A stretch of DNA of 64,000 bases from Comamonadaceae bacterium (GTDB taxonomy: Bacteria; Pseudomonadota; Gammaproteobacteria; Burkholderiales; Burkholderiaceae_C): assembly GCA_009996515.1 (NCBI GenBank), contig JAACZV010000008.1, forward strand, positions 1 through 64,000, read 5' to 3'. The position numbers and the translations under genes were made by a program. Below are positions 49,794-60,494 of the stretch, one piece after another. Position 1 is the first letter of the stretch. Each line of letters opens with the position of its first letter. The notes under the pieces are model-generated. The model did not search any database. It saw only the letters and a list, made by a program, of their open reading frames with translations, and was not told the origin of the DNA.

Positions 49794-50732
49794 ATGGCGG
49801 CCTATCTCATCCGACGCCTGTGGCAAATGATCCCCACCCTGCTGGGCGTCGTGCTGCTGGTTTTCTTCCTGTTCAAGTATTTCGGCAGTGACCCCGCCAT
49901 CATCCTCGGCGGCCTGAACGCGAGCCCGGAGCAGATCGAATCCATCCGCGAGCAGCTGGGCCTGAACAAGCCGGTCTGGGAGCAGCTGTGGATCTTCATC
50001 CAGCAGATCGTCACGTTCGACTGGGGCAAGAGCTGGGCCACCAACGAGTCGGTGGCCAACCTGTTCGCCACGCGGCTGCCGGCCACGCTGACCGTCACCG
50101 TGCCCATCCTCATTCTGGAGGTGCTGCTGGCCATCCCGTTCGCGCTGGCCGTGGCCACCGTGCGCGGCAGCCTGACCGACCGTGCCGTGATGATCTGCAC
50201 CACGGTGGCCGTGTCCATCTCGCTGCTGGTCTATGTGATCCTGGCGCAATACCTGTTCGCGTTCCGGCTGGGCTGGTTCCCGGTGCAGGGCTGGACCAGC
50301 AGCCACTGGACCAATCTGACGACTTACGCGCCGCTGCCGGTGCTGGTGGCGGTAGCCGTGTCCATGGCGCCGCAGATCCGGCTGTACCGCAGCTTCTTCC
50401 TCGACGAGATCGGCCACGACTATGTGCGCACCGCGCGCGCCAAGGGCATGACCGAGGGCACGGTGCTGCTCAAGCATGTGCTGCGCAACGCGATGATCCC
50501 CATCCTGACCAATGTGTCGGTGCTGCTGCCGGGCGTGCTGGTGGGCAGCTTCCTGATCGAGGTGTTCTTCTCCATTCCCGGCCTGGGCCGTGAACTGCTG
50601 CTGGCCGTGAACCGCGGCGACTACCCCGTCATCCAGGCCTTCGCGATCTACCTGGCCGCGCTGACGATGACGGTCAACCTCCTCGTCGACCTGCTCTACA
50701 AGCTGGTCGACCCGCGCGTGGTCCTGAAATGA
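49794..50732 (+). CDS. Peptide ABC transporter permease (DppB/OppB type)
   Basis: This 312-residue protein starts at ATG 49794, with TAGGAG 7 bases before. It has six hydrophobic helices. N-terminus MAAYLIRRLWQMIPTLLGV, EAA region EIGHDYVRTARAKGMTEGT and late GSFLIEVFFSIPGLGRELLLA are conserved for the family. It is coupled by ATGA to the second permease. It presumably works with one or both binding proteins encoded divergently upstream. Confidence 0.93.
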   Translation: MAAYLIRRLWQMIPTLLGVVLLVFFLFKYFGSDPAIILGGLNASPEQIESIREQLGLNKPVWEQLWIFIQQIVTFDWGKSWATNESVANLFATRLPATLTVTVPILILEVLLAIPFALAVATVRGSLTDRAVMICTTVAVSISLLVYVILAQYLFAFRLGWFPVQGWTSSHWTNLTTYAPLPVLVAVAVSMAPQIRLYRSFFLDEIGHDYVRTARAKGMTEGTVLLKHVLRNAMIPILTNVSVLLPGVLVGSFLIEVFFSIPGLGRELLLAVNRGDYPVIQAFAIYLAALTMTVNLLVDLLYKLVDPRVVLK

Positions 50733-51792
50733 GCGCCCTGACCTCTTCCTCCTCCCCTTCCGCCGTGGCGGCTCCGGCCGCCTCGGCCTCCAGCGGCGGC
50801 GTCTGGGCCGCCGCCTGGCGGCGCATGCGCACCGACCGCGTGGGCGTGGTGTCGATGTGCATCGTCGGCGTCTTCCTGATCCTGGTGCTGCTGGCCGCCA
50901 CCAATCTGCTGGCTTCGGGCTGGCAGCAGGAGGTGGGCGTGCCCAATGCGCCGCCCACGCTGCTGGGCCCGCAGCCGCCGGAAGACACCGGCAGCATCGC
51001 CGCGCCCAAGGGCCCCAACGTCGACCTCTCCGACATCGACCCGCTGGCGCCGCGCTATGCCGAGTGGGCCGAGCGCGCCAAGGCCTTCAAGACCGAGGAG
51101 ACGGTCAAGCGCGAGACGCTGCCGCTGGGCGGCGACCGCCTGGGCCGCGACGTGCTGGCCAAGGTCATCAAGGGCGCCGAGGTGTCCATCGTCGTGGGCC
51201 TGGCCGCGGCGCTGGTGGCCACGCTGATCGGCACGGTGCTGGGCGCGCTGTCCGGCTTCTTCGGCGGCCGGGTGGGCGACCTGCTGGAGTGGGTCTACAA
51301 CGTCTTCACGGCCATCCCCAGCATCCTGCTGATCTTCGCCTTCGCGGCCATCTTCCCGCGCGGCATCGGCGCCGTCGTCTGCATCCTGGCGCTGACGGGC
51401 TGGACCGGCATCTACCGGCTGATCCGCGCCGAGTTCATGAAGCACCGCGTGCGCGAGTACGTGCGCTCGGCCGAGGCCATAGGCGCCTCGCAGTGGTCGC
51501 GCATGTTCAAGCACATCCTGCCCAATGTGTCGCACGTCGCGCTGGTGCAGCTGTCGCTGCACGTCGTCAGCTTCATCAAGAGCGAGGTCATCCTGAGCTA
51601 CCTGGGCCTGGGCGTGGGCGTGGACCAGGTCTCCTGGGGCACCATGCTGGCCGAGGCGCAGAACGAGATGATCCTGGGCTACTGGTGGCAGCTGGCCGCC
51701 GTGACGGCCTGCATGGCCGTCTTCGTCACCGCGTTCGCGCTGTTCACCGATGCGTTGCGCGACGCCCTGGACCCGAAGTTGAGAGGTCTCGA

Positions 51793-51796
<4 letters not shown>
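50729..51796 (+). CDS. Peptide ABC transporter permease (DppC/YejE type)
   Basis: This 355-residue protein begins with a Ser/Ala-rich cytoplasmic N-terminus, then the first helix and a long periplasmic loop (about 60-125, including NAPPTLLGPQPPEDTGS and AKAFKTEETVKRETLPLGGD) that is larger than in DppC. The EAA loop is KHRVREYVRSAEAIGASQWSR, and the C-terminus [15 protein letters not shown] is family-typical. The stop overlaps the ATPase start (ATGA). Confidence 0.93.
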
Positions 51797-53493
<1,697 letters not shown>

Positions 53494-53613
53494 CGGATCG
53501 TTCGGGGCTTGCGTGCAAATTCAACGCCCCTCGGGCATGCCCTCAGCGGCGCTGCCGTCGAACCGCGCTGAAATCTCGTCAGCGGGCGGCTGGATCGCCC
53601 TGCTGTCGACCTG

Positions 53614-55701
53614 ATGCATTCATCCCTGGTTTCACGATCCACGCTGTGTGCGTTGCTGGCCCTGCTGTGCGCCTGCTCGCCGGGCGGCGGCAGCGATGCG
53701 CCGCCGGCGGTGGCCGCGGCGGCCCGGGACCAGGGCCTGGCCCGTGACCTCGAGCGCATCGAGCGTGCCGCCCGTGCCCGGCCGGCCCAGCTGGAGCTGG
53801 AGCTGCGCGCGCGCGCCCAGGGCCTGGCGCCCGGCAGCGCCGCGGCCCTCGACGTGCTAGCCCTGCGCGGATGGCTGGCGGCGCTGGCCCGCGACCGCGC
53901 CCTGAGCGAGCAGATCCGCCAGCAGCTGCGCGACTGGCCGGCCGGCGCGCTGCGCCCGGCGGCCGGCGTCGCCGCCGCCAGCGTCGGCGCCGAATACCTG
54001 CGCGCCCACGGCGATCTGCGCGAGGCGCGCAAGCTGCTGCTGGCCGTGGACGCCCAGCAGCTCAACGCGGCCGGGCCGGCGCTGCGCTGGCGCTACTACG
54101 ACCAGCTGGCCTTCATCAGCGGCGACTCGGGCGAGCTCGACGCGTCGCTGAACTACGGCCATGCGGCGCTGCGCCTGGCCGAGCAGATCGGCCAGCCCTG
54201 GCGCATCGCGCTGACGCTGGTGGGCCTGGCCCACACCTCGGACCGCGCCGACACGCCGGCGCGCGCGCGCCAGCTCATCAACCAGGCGCTGGCCGAGGCC
54301 CAGAAAGACCCCGACCCGATGACGCTGAACCGCGTCTACACGATGCGCGGCATCCTGTACGCCAGCGACAGCGACTCCAGCATCACGCTGCAGGCCAACT
54401 CCGACGCGCTGGAGCAGGCCACGCGCGCCGGCGCCGATTCGGTGCGCGCGCTGGGCCTGGCCAACTTCGCCGACTACCACCTGCGCCAGGGCCATCCGGC
54501 GCGGGCGCTGGAGCTGGCCCAGCAGGCCCTGCCGCTGGCGCGCGCCACCCGCAACATCAGCGCCGAGAGCGTGGCGCGCTCCAACATCGGCCTGGCCAAG
54601 ATCGCGATGGGCCGCGTTGCCGAGGGCAGCGAGGACGTGCGCGCCGGCATCATGCTGGACGAGCAGCAGGGCGCGCTGTCCTATGCCTCGGCCGGCTGGG
54701 AGGAGCTGGCCGGCTATCTGGAGAAGGCCGGCGACCTGGCCGGCGCCGTCAACGCCTACCGCGAGCACCGCCGCGTCAGCGAGCGCGTGCTGCGCGACGA
54801 GACCCGCAAGCTGCTGCTGGAGGCCCAGGAGCGCCAGGATGCCGAGCAGCGCGCCCGCGACATCGAGCTGCTCAATCGCGACAACGCGCTGAAGGCCGAG
54901 CAGGTCCAGCAGCGCAACCTGGCGCTGCTGCTTTGGGCGGCCATGGGCGGCTGCGTGCTGGTGTCGCTGGGCCTGCTGTGGCAGGCCTTCCGCCGCGTGC
55001 GCCGCACCAACGAGGCGCTGGCCCACAGCAACGCCTCGCTGAAGCGCCAGAGCGAGACCGATCCGCTGACCGGCCTGGCCAACCGCCGCCACTTCCAGGC
55101 CGCGATCAAGAGCCTGTCCGGCGTCGAGGGCCTGACGGCCAGCGTCTTCCTGATCGACATCGACCACTTCAAGCGCATCAACGACGGTTTCGGCCACGCG
55201 GCCGGCGATGCCGTCCTCATCGAGATCGCCGGCCGGCTGCGCCAGGCCGTGCGCGACGACGACCTCATCGTGCGCTGGGGCGGCGAGGAGTTCCTCATCG
55301 TCGCGCGCGGCCGCGAGGGCCTGTTCGCGGCCCAGCTGGCGCAGCGCCTGCTGGACCTGGTCGGCGGCCGGCCGGTGCTGCAGGACGGCCGCGAGATCCC
55401 CGTCACCGCCTCCATCGGCTTCGTCAGCCTGCCGCTGCCGCCGCACGGGCTGCGCCTGAGCTGGGAGCGCGCCATCGATCTGGTGGACACCGTGCTGTAC
55501 CTCGCCAAGGCCCATGGCCGCAACAAGGCCTACGGCGTGGAGCGCATCGACGCGGCCGACGCGCCGGCCGCCGCGCTGCTGACGGCCCGGCTGGAAGCGG
55601 CCTGGAGCGAGGGCCGCGTGGGCCTGCAGGTGCTGAGCGGCCCCGCCGCGGCGCGCCCGGCAGGGGCCGGCGCGACCACCCCGCAGGGGACCGGCGCATG
55701 A
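53614..55701 (+). CDS. TPR-containing membrane diguanylate cyclase (GGDEF), copy 1
   Basis: This 695-residue protein has a signal/lipobox-like N-terminus (LLCAC, Cys21). About 30-415 is a helical TPR-like region predicted to be periplasmic; a coiled region follows (LLLEAQERQDAEQRARDIELL). One membrane helix lies at about 434-456, and a C-terminal GGDEF domain has metal/substrate motif FLIDIDHFKRINDGFGHAAGD, GGEEF at about 555-559 and an intact I-site RDDD five residues before it. The protein should synthesise c-di-GMP with product inhibition. It overlaps the next gene by ATGA. Confidence 0.93.
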   Translation: MHSSLVSRSTLCALLALLCACSPGGGSDAPPAVAAAARDQGLARDLERIERAARARPAQLELELRARAQGLAPGSAAALDVLALRGWLAALARDRALSEQIRQQLRDWPAGALRPAAGVAAASVGAEYLRAHGDLREARKLLLAVDAQQLNAAGPALRWRYYDQLAFISGDSGELDASLNYGHAALRLAEQIGQPWRIALTLVGLAHTSDRADTPARARQLINQALAEAQKDPDPMTLNRVYTMRGILYASDSDSSITLQANSDALEQATRAGADSVRALGLANFADYHLRQGHPARALELAQQALPLARATRNISAESVARSNIGLAKIAMGRVAEGSEDVRAGIMLDEQQGALSYASAGWEELAGYLEKAGDLAGAVNAYREHRRVSERVLRDETRKLLLEAQERQDAEQRARDIELLNRDNALKAEQVQQRNLALLLWAAMGGCVLVSLGLLWQAFRRVRRTNEALAHSNASLKRQSETDPLTGLANRRHFQAAIKSLSGVEGLTASVFLIDIDHFKRINDGFGHAAGDAVLIEIAGRLRQAVRDDDLIVRWGGEEFLIVARGREGLFAAQLAQRLLDLVGGRPVLQDGREIPVTASIGFVSLPLPPHGLRLSWERAIDLVDTVLYLAKAHGRNKAYGVERIDAADAPAAALLTARLEAAWSEGRVGLQVLSGPAAARPAGAGATTPQGTGA

Positions 55702-57740
55702 GGTGGCTGCCCGCCGCGCTGCTGCTGCTGGCCCTGGGCCTGGCCCAGGCCGCTACGCCGCCCGACCCGGTGGCCGAAGACGCGCTGCTGGCCCAGATCA
55801 CGCGTCGCGCCTTCGATGCCCCCGAGGCCATGCTGGCCGAGCTGCGGCAGCGCTGGCCGGCCCATGCCGGGCCGGGCCAGCCGCGCGAGGCGGCCTGGCT
55901 GATGGCGCGCGGCCGCGTGCTGCTGCAGGCCGGCCAGGTCGAGGCCGCCGATGCCGTCGCCACGCAGCTGGTGACTCGCGAGGACGGCGTGGCCCGCGCC
56001 TGGCTGCTGCGCGCGCTGGCGCTGGAGCGGGCCGGCAAGCCCGCCGGCGCGCTGGCCGCGCGGGCGCTGGCCGTGCTGGACCCGCATTGCCCGGCCGGCG
56101 ACGAGGTGCGCGCCGTGCGCGAGCGGGGCTGCGATTTCCGCAGCGCCTGGGAGGCCTTGCGCATGCTGCAGCGCGAGCAGTCGGCCCAGGGTGCTTTCGT
56201 GCTCGCCGAGGCCGGCCTGCGGCGCGCGCTGGCCCTGGCCCGTGCCGGCGGCGACAAACACCTGGTCGCGCTCAGCCTGGGCATGCTGGCCCTCGCGCTG
56301 CAGGCCCAGGACCGCCTGGACGTCGCACGCGCCGAGCTGCAGGCCGCCGAGGCCGAGGCGCAGGGCGATCTGGTGGCCAGCGCGCGGGTACGCAACTACG
56401 GCGCCATCGTCGAGCGCCGGGCCCTCGACCGGGAGGCCTCGCGCAGCGGCGTCGAGGCCGCGCTGCAGCTGGCCGAGCAGGCCGACGCGCCCCATCTGGC
56501 GGCGCAGCTGCGCTCCAACCTGGTCGACTCCTACATGCATCAGGGCCTGCTGAAGGAGGCCCTGGCCGCCGGCCAGCGCGCGCTGCCGGTGCTGCAGCGC
56601 TTCGGCGATCGCTATTACGAGCGCAGCCTGCACCACAACCTGGCCGTCGCCTACATCAAGCTGCGCCAGTTCGAGCAGGCGCGCCAGGCGCTCGCCCGGG
56701 TGGGCGAGTTCGGCGTCGATCCGGCCGACTTCGTGCAGCGTGCCCGCGAGCTGCGCGAGCTGGCCGACACCTGGGCCGAGGCCGGCCAGTACAAGGAGGC
56801 GCTGGCCGCCCTGCACGGCGAGCGCACGCTGACCGCGCGTGCCAACGAGCGCAACCGCGCCGCCGCGCTGGAGGAGCTGGGCCGCAAGTACGACAGCGCC
56901 GCCAAGCAGCGCGACCTGGACCTGCTGGCCCGCGACGGCCAGCTCAAGGACCAGCAGCTGGAGAACCGCCGGCTCGCGCAGAAGGTGGGGCTGGCCGTCG
57001 GCGCGCTGCTGCTGCTGTCGCTCGCGCTGGTCGGGGTCACGCTGCTGCGCATGCGCCGGGCGCAGGCGCGGCTCACGGCCAACCAGCGCCTGCTGCGCGC
57101 GCAGAGCGAGCGCGACCCGCTGACCGACCTGTCCAACCGGCGGCATTTCCTGGCTGTCATGGACCAGCGCGCCCGCGAGGAGACGGCCGAGGGCTTCCGG
57201 GGTGCGCTGATGATGATAGACATCGACCACTTCAAGAACGTCAACGACCGGCATGGCCACGCGGCCGGCGACGCCGTCATCGTCGAGGTGGCCCACCGCA
57301 TCAAGGCGGCCGTGCGCGACACCGACCTGGTCGTGCGCTGGGGTGGCGAGGAGTTCCTGGTCTTCGCACCGGCGCTGCCCGGCGACGATCTCGCGCAGAT
57401 GGCCGAACGCATCCTGAGCAGCATAGGCGGCCAGCCGGTCGTCACGCCCGCGGGCCCGCTGCGCGTCACCGCCTCCATCGGCTTCGCCAGCTTCCCGATC
57501 GGAAGCCGGGGCGGTGCGGGCGGCGCCGCCGCGCCGGCGCTGCGCCTGCACTGGGAGCAGGCCGTCAACTGGGCCGACATGGTGCTCTACAAGGCCAAGG
57601 CCGAGGGCCGCAACCGCGGCGTCGGCATCACGGCCGTCGAGGCCCCGGACGCGAATATGCTTGCGGCCCTGCTACAAGACTTCGACGCGGCCTGCCTGAA
57701 CGGCCAGGTCCAGCTCCGACAACTGCCCGGTCCGCCATGA
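55698..57740 (+). CDS. TPR-containing membrane diguanylate cyclase (GGDEF), copy 2
   Basis: This 680-residue protein has a signal peptide ending near AQAAT. About 30-410 is a helical TPR-like sensor, the coil ERTLTARANERNRAAALEEL follows, then a membrane helix at about 430-450. The GGDEF domain has MMIDIDHFKNVNDRHGHAAGD, GGEEF at about 549-553 and I-site RDTD. It has the same layout as the preceding gene, so it is a paralogue pair. It overlaps the downstream Bug-protein gene by ATGA. Confidence 0.93.
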   Translation: MRWLPAALLLLALGLAQAATPPDPVAEDALLAQITRRAFDAPEAMLAELRQRWPAHAGPGQPREAAWLMARGRVLLQAGQVEAADAVATQLVTREDGVARAWLLRALALERAGKPAGALAARALAVLDPHCPAGDEVRAVRERGCDFRSAWEALRMLQREQSAQGAFVLAEAGLRRALALARAGGDKHLVALSLGMLALALQAQDRLDVARAELQAAEAEAQGDLVASARVRNYGAIVERRALDREASRSGVEAALQLAEQADAPHLAAQLRSNLVDSYMHQGLLKEALAAGQRALPVLQRFGDRYYERSLHHNLAVAYIKLRQFEQARQALARVGEFGVDPADFVQRARELRELADTWAEAGQYKEALAALHGERTLTARANERNRAAALEELGRKYDSAAKQRDLDLLARDGQLKDQQLENRRLAQKVGLAVGALLLLSLALVGVTLLRMRRAQARLTANQRLLRAQSERDPLTDLSNRRHFLAVMDQRAREETAEGFRGALMMIDIDHFKNVNDRHGHAAGDAVIVEVAHRIKAAVRDTDLVVRWGGEEFLVFAPALPGDDLAQMAERILSSIGGQPVVTPAGPLRVTASIGFASFPIGSRGGAGGAAAPALRLHWEQAVNWADMVLYKAKAEGRNRGVGITAVEAPDANMLAALLQDFDAACLNGQVQLRQLPGPP

Positions 57741-58723
57741 GCGCCCTCCTGCAACGCCGCGGCCTGCTGCTCTGGCTGGCCGCCTCACCGGTGCATGCCC
57801 AGCCCTGGCCGGCGCGGCCGCTGCGCCTGGTCGTGCCCTATGCCGCCGGCGGCGTCAGCGACGTCGCCGCGCGGCTGCTCGCGCCCGAGCTGCAGCGCCG
57901 CCTGGGCCAGCCCGTCGTCGTCGACAACCAGCCCGGCGCCGACGGCAACATCGGCAGCGCCGAGGTTGCCAGCGCCAGCGACGGCCACACGCTGCTGATG
58001 GGCAGCGCCGGCACCCATGTCATCAACCCGCTGCTGTCGCGCCGCCTGCCCTATGACCCGGTGAAGGATTTCGCGCCCGTCTGCCTGGTCGCGACCGTGC
58101 CGCTGGTGCTGGTCATGAATCCGGCCGTCGCCCTGGCCCTGGGCGTGCGCAAGCTCCCCGACCTGGTGCAGGCCGCCACCGCCCAGCCCGGCCGGCTGCA
58201 CATCGCCTCGGGCGGCAACGGCAACCCCTCGCACCTGGCCGGCGAGCTGTTCAAGCGCCTGACCCACACCTACATGCTGCACTTCCCCTACCGCAGCACG
58301 GCCTCGGCGCAGCAGGACGTCATCGCCGGCAACATGGACCTGATGTTCGACACCCTGCCCGGGGCCTTGCCGCAGATCCGCGCCGGCAAGCTGCTGGCGC
58401 TGGGCGTCACGAGCGCGCGCCGCAGCCCCAGCCTGCCGGAGCTGCCCACCCTCGAGGAGGCCGGCGGCGCGGCGCTGAAGGGCTATGAGGCCAGTTCCTG
58501 GATCGGCCTGTTCGCGCCCAGCAGCCAGCCGGCCGACCAGCTGGCCCGGCTGCAGCGCGACAGCGTCGCCTCGCTGGCGGGCACGGGGCTGCGCGAGCGC
58601 CTGAGCGGCCGTGGCATGCTGGTGCAAGGCCTGGGTGGCGCCGGTTTTGCCGCCCTCATGGCCGCCGAGACCGAAAAATGGGCGCGGGTGGTGCAGCTGT
58701 CGGGTGTCAAAGTCGATCGCTGA
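57737..58723 (+). CDS. Bug-type (TTT family) periplasmic solute-binding protein
   Basis: This 328-residue protein has a signal peptide ending near VHAQ. The Bug/TctC pattern is seen: WPARPLRLVVPYAAGGVSDVAARLLAP, VVDNQPGADGNIGSAEVA, TLLMGSAGTHVINPLL and DLMFDTLPGALPQIRAGKLLALGV. Such proteins bind carboxylates and often serve as sensors without a transporter. TctA/TctB membrane genes are not adjacent. Co-translation with two diguanylate cyclases suggests it may present a ligand to their periplasmic domains. Confidence 0.92.
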   Translation: MSALLQRRGLLLWLAASPVHAQPWPARPLRLVVPYAAGGVSDVAARLLAPELQRRLGQPVVVDNQPGADGNIGSAEVASASDGHTLLMGSAGTHVINPLLSRRLPYDPVKDFAPVCLVATVPLVLVMNPAVALALGVRKLPDLVQAATAQPGRLHIASGGNGNPSHLAGELFKRLTHTYMLHFPYRSTASAQQDVIAGNMDLMFDTLPGALPQIRAGKLLALGVTSARRSPSLPELPTLEEAGGAALKGYEASSWIGLFAPSSQPADQLARLQRDSVASLAGTGLRERLSGRGMLVQGLGGAGFAALMAAETEKWARVVQLSGVKVDR

Positions 58724-58750
58724 GGCCCGCCGCGCCGGCGCCTGCCCGCC

Positions 58751-60448
58751 GTGACTGCCAACCGGATTCCCGTTCCCATGCCCAAGCCCAACGCCACCTG
58801 GCGCGCCGACCTGATGGCCGGTGCCATCGTCGCCATCCTGCTGATTCCGCAGAGCCTGGCCTATGCCATGCTGGCCGGCCTGCCGCCGCAGGTGGGCCTG
58901 TATGCCAGCCTGCTGCCGCTGCTGGCCTATGCGGCGCTGGGCTCCAGCCCGGTGCTGGGCCTGGGCCCGGTGGCCGTGCTGGCGCTGATGATCGCCCAGG
59001 CGCTGGGCGGCCTGCCGGCGGGCGTCAGCCCCACGGAAGGCGCGCTGGTGCTGGCCGCCGAGGTGGGCGGCGTGCTGGCGCTGGCCGCGCTGCTGCGGCT
59101 GGATGCACTGGCCTCGCTGCTGTCGGTGCCGGCGCTGCGCGGCTTCGAGACTGGCGCGACGCTGATGATCGCGGCCGGCCAGCTGCCGGTGTTGCTGGGC
59201 AGTGCGGCCGCCGGCTTCACGCTGCCGGACCTGCTCGTGTCGGCCCAGCATGGCGGCTGGAACCCGGTGAGCGCGGCCTGGGGCGGCGTCGCGATCGCGC
59301 TGCTGCTGGCGTCGCGGCGCGTCGGATCGCGGCTGCTGGCCCGGCTCGCGCCGCTGCTGCTGCTGGTCGGGGCCATGCTGCTCTCGGCCTTCACGCCGGC
59401 GGCCCACGGCGTGGCCCAGGTGGGTGCGCTGCCGTCGCTGGCCCTGCCGCTGGGCCTGCCGCTGCTGGACGCGGCGCTGTGGCTGCAGCTGCTGCCGGCC
59501 GCGGCGCTGGTGGCGCTGATGGGCTTCGTGTCCAGCCTGGCGGTGTCGGAATCGCTGGCGCAGCGCCGCGGCGAGAAGCTGCTGCCGGCGGCCGAGATGC
59601 GCGGCCTGGCGGCGGCCAACCTGGTCGCGTCGGTCAGCGGCGGCATGCCGGTGGCGGGCAGCTTCTCGCGCAGCATCCTGCTGCACGAGGCCGGCTCGCG
59701 CAGCCGCTGGAGCCTGGTCTTCGTCGCCGTCTTCATGTTCCTGGCCATGCTGCTGCTGGCCGAGCCGCTGGCCCACCTGCCCAAGCCGGTGCTGGCCGCC
59801 ACCATCGTCGTCGCCGTGCTGGGGGGCTTCTCGCTGCAGCCCTACCGCGAGGCCTGGCGCTATGCGCGCGCGGAAGGCCTGCTGATGCTGGCCGTCACGG
59901 CCGCCGTGCTGCTGTGGAGCATCGCGCCGGCGCTGGCCATGGGCGTGGTGGGCTCCATCGCGCTGCTGATCCAGCGCACCGCGCGGCCGCATGTGGCCCG
60001 CATCGGCCGCGTGCCGGGCACCCATCATTACCGCAACGTCGAGCGCTATGCGGTGGAATGCCGGGCCGAGGTGGTGGGCCTGCGCGTGGACGAGAGCCTG
60101 GTGTTCACCAACGCCCGCGGCTTGGGCGACGCGGTGCTGGCCCGGGTGCAGGAGCATCGCGAACGGGTCGGCCCGCCGGACCGCGTGCTGATGCTGATGG
60201 CGCCGGTCAACCACATCGACGTCTCCGGCCTGACGGCGCTGCAGGAGCTGCATGCCACGCTGGCGGCGGAGGGGCTGAGGCTGGAGTTCTCCGAGGTCAA
60301 GGGGCCGGTGCTGGACCGGCTGCGCGCCGTCGGCTGGCTGGAGCGCTATGACGTGACGCTGTACCTCAGCCATCACGAAGGCATACAGGCCGGGGAACAT
60401 GCCCTGAGGCCCAGTCTGGCCGACCACGACGCTCCGGGGCAGCTGTAG
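58751..60448 (+). CDS. SulP-family anion transporter with STAS domain
   Basis: This protein has 565 residues from GTG 58751; an ATG at 58778 would remove nine residues and is a fair alternative, as neither has a clear ribosome site. The SulP signature IPQSLAYAMLAGLPPQVGLYASLLPLLAYAALG-type segment is present near the N-terminus, followed by about 10-12 helices. A C-terminal STAS domain (about 435-540) has LMLMAPVNHIDVSGLTALQEL. It may transport sulfate, bicarbonate or a dicarboxylate; the substrate is undetermined. Confidence 0.9.
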   Translation: MTANRIPVPMPKPNATWRADLMAGAIVAILLIPQSLAYAMLAGLPPQVGLYASLLPLLAYAALGSSPVLGLGPVAVLALMIAQALGGLPAGVSPTEGALVLAAEVGGVLALAALLRLDALASLLSVPALRGFETGATLMIAAGQLPVLLGSAAAGFTLPDLLVSAQHGGWNPVSAAWGGVAIALLLASRRVGSRLLARLAPLLLLVGAMLLSAFTPAAHGVAQVGALPSLALPLGLPLLDAALWLQLLPAAALVALMGFVSSLAVSESLAQRRGEKLLPAAEMRGLAAANLVASVSGGMPVAGSFSRSILLHEAGSRSRWSLVFVAVFMFLAMLLLAEPLAHLPKPVLAATIVVAVLGGFSLQPYREAWRYARAEGLLMLAVTAAVLLWSIAPALAMGVVGSIALLIQRTARPHVARIGRVPGTHHYRNVERYAVECRAEVVGLRVDESLVFTNARGLGDAVLARVQEHRERVGPPDRVLMLMAPVNHIDVSGLTALQELHATLAAEGLRLEFSEVKGPVLDRLRAVGWLERYDVTLYLSHHEGIQAGEHALRPSLADHDAPGQL

Positions 60449-60494
60449 CGCTCTTCTGCTACCGTCACGGCCCAATTCGCGGTCCCCGGACGCC

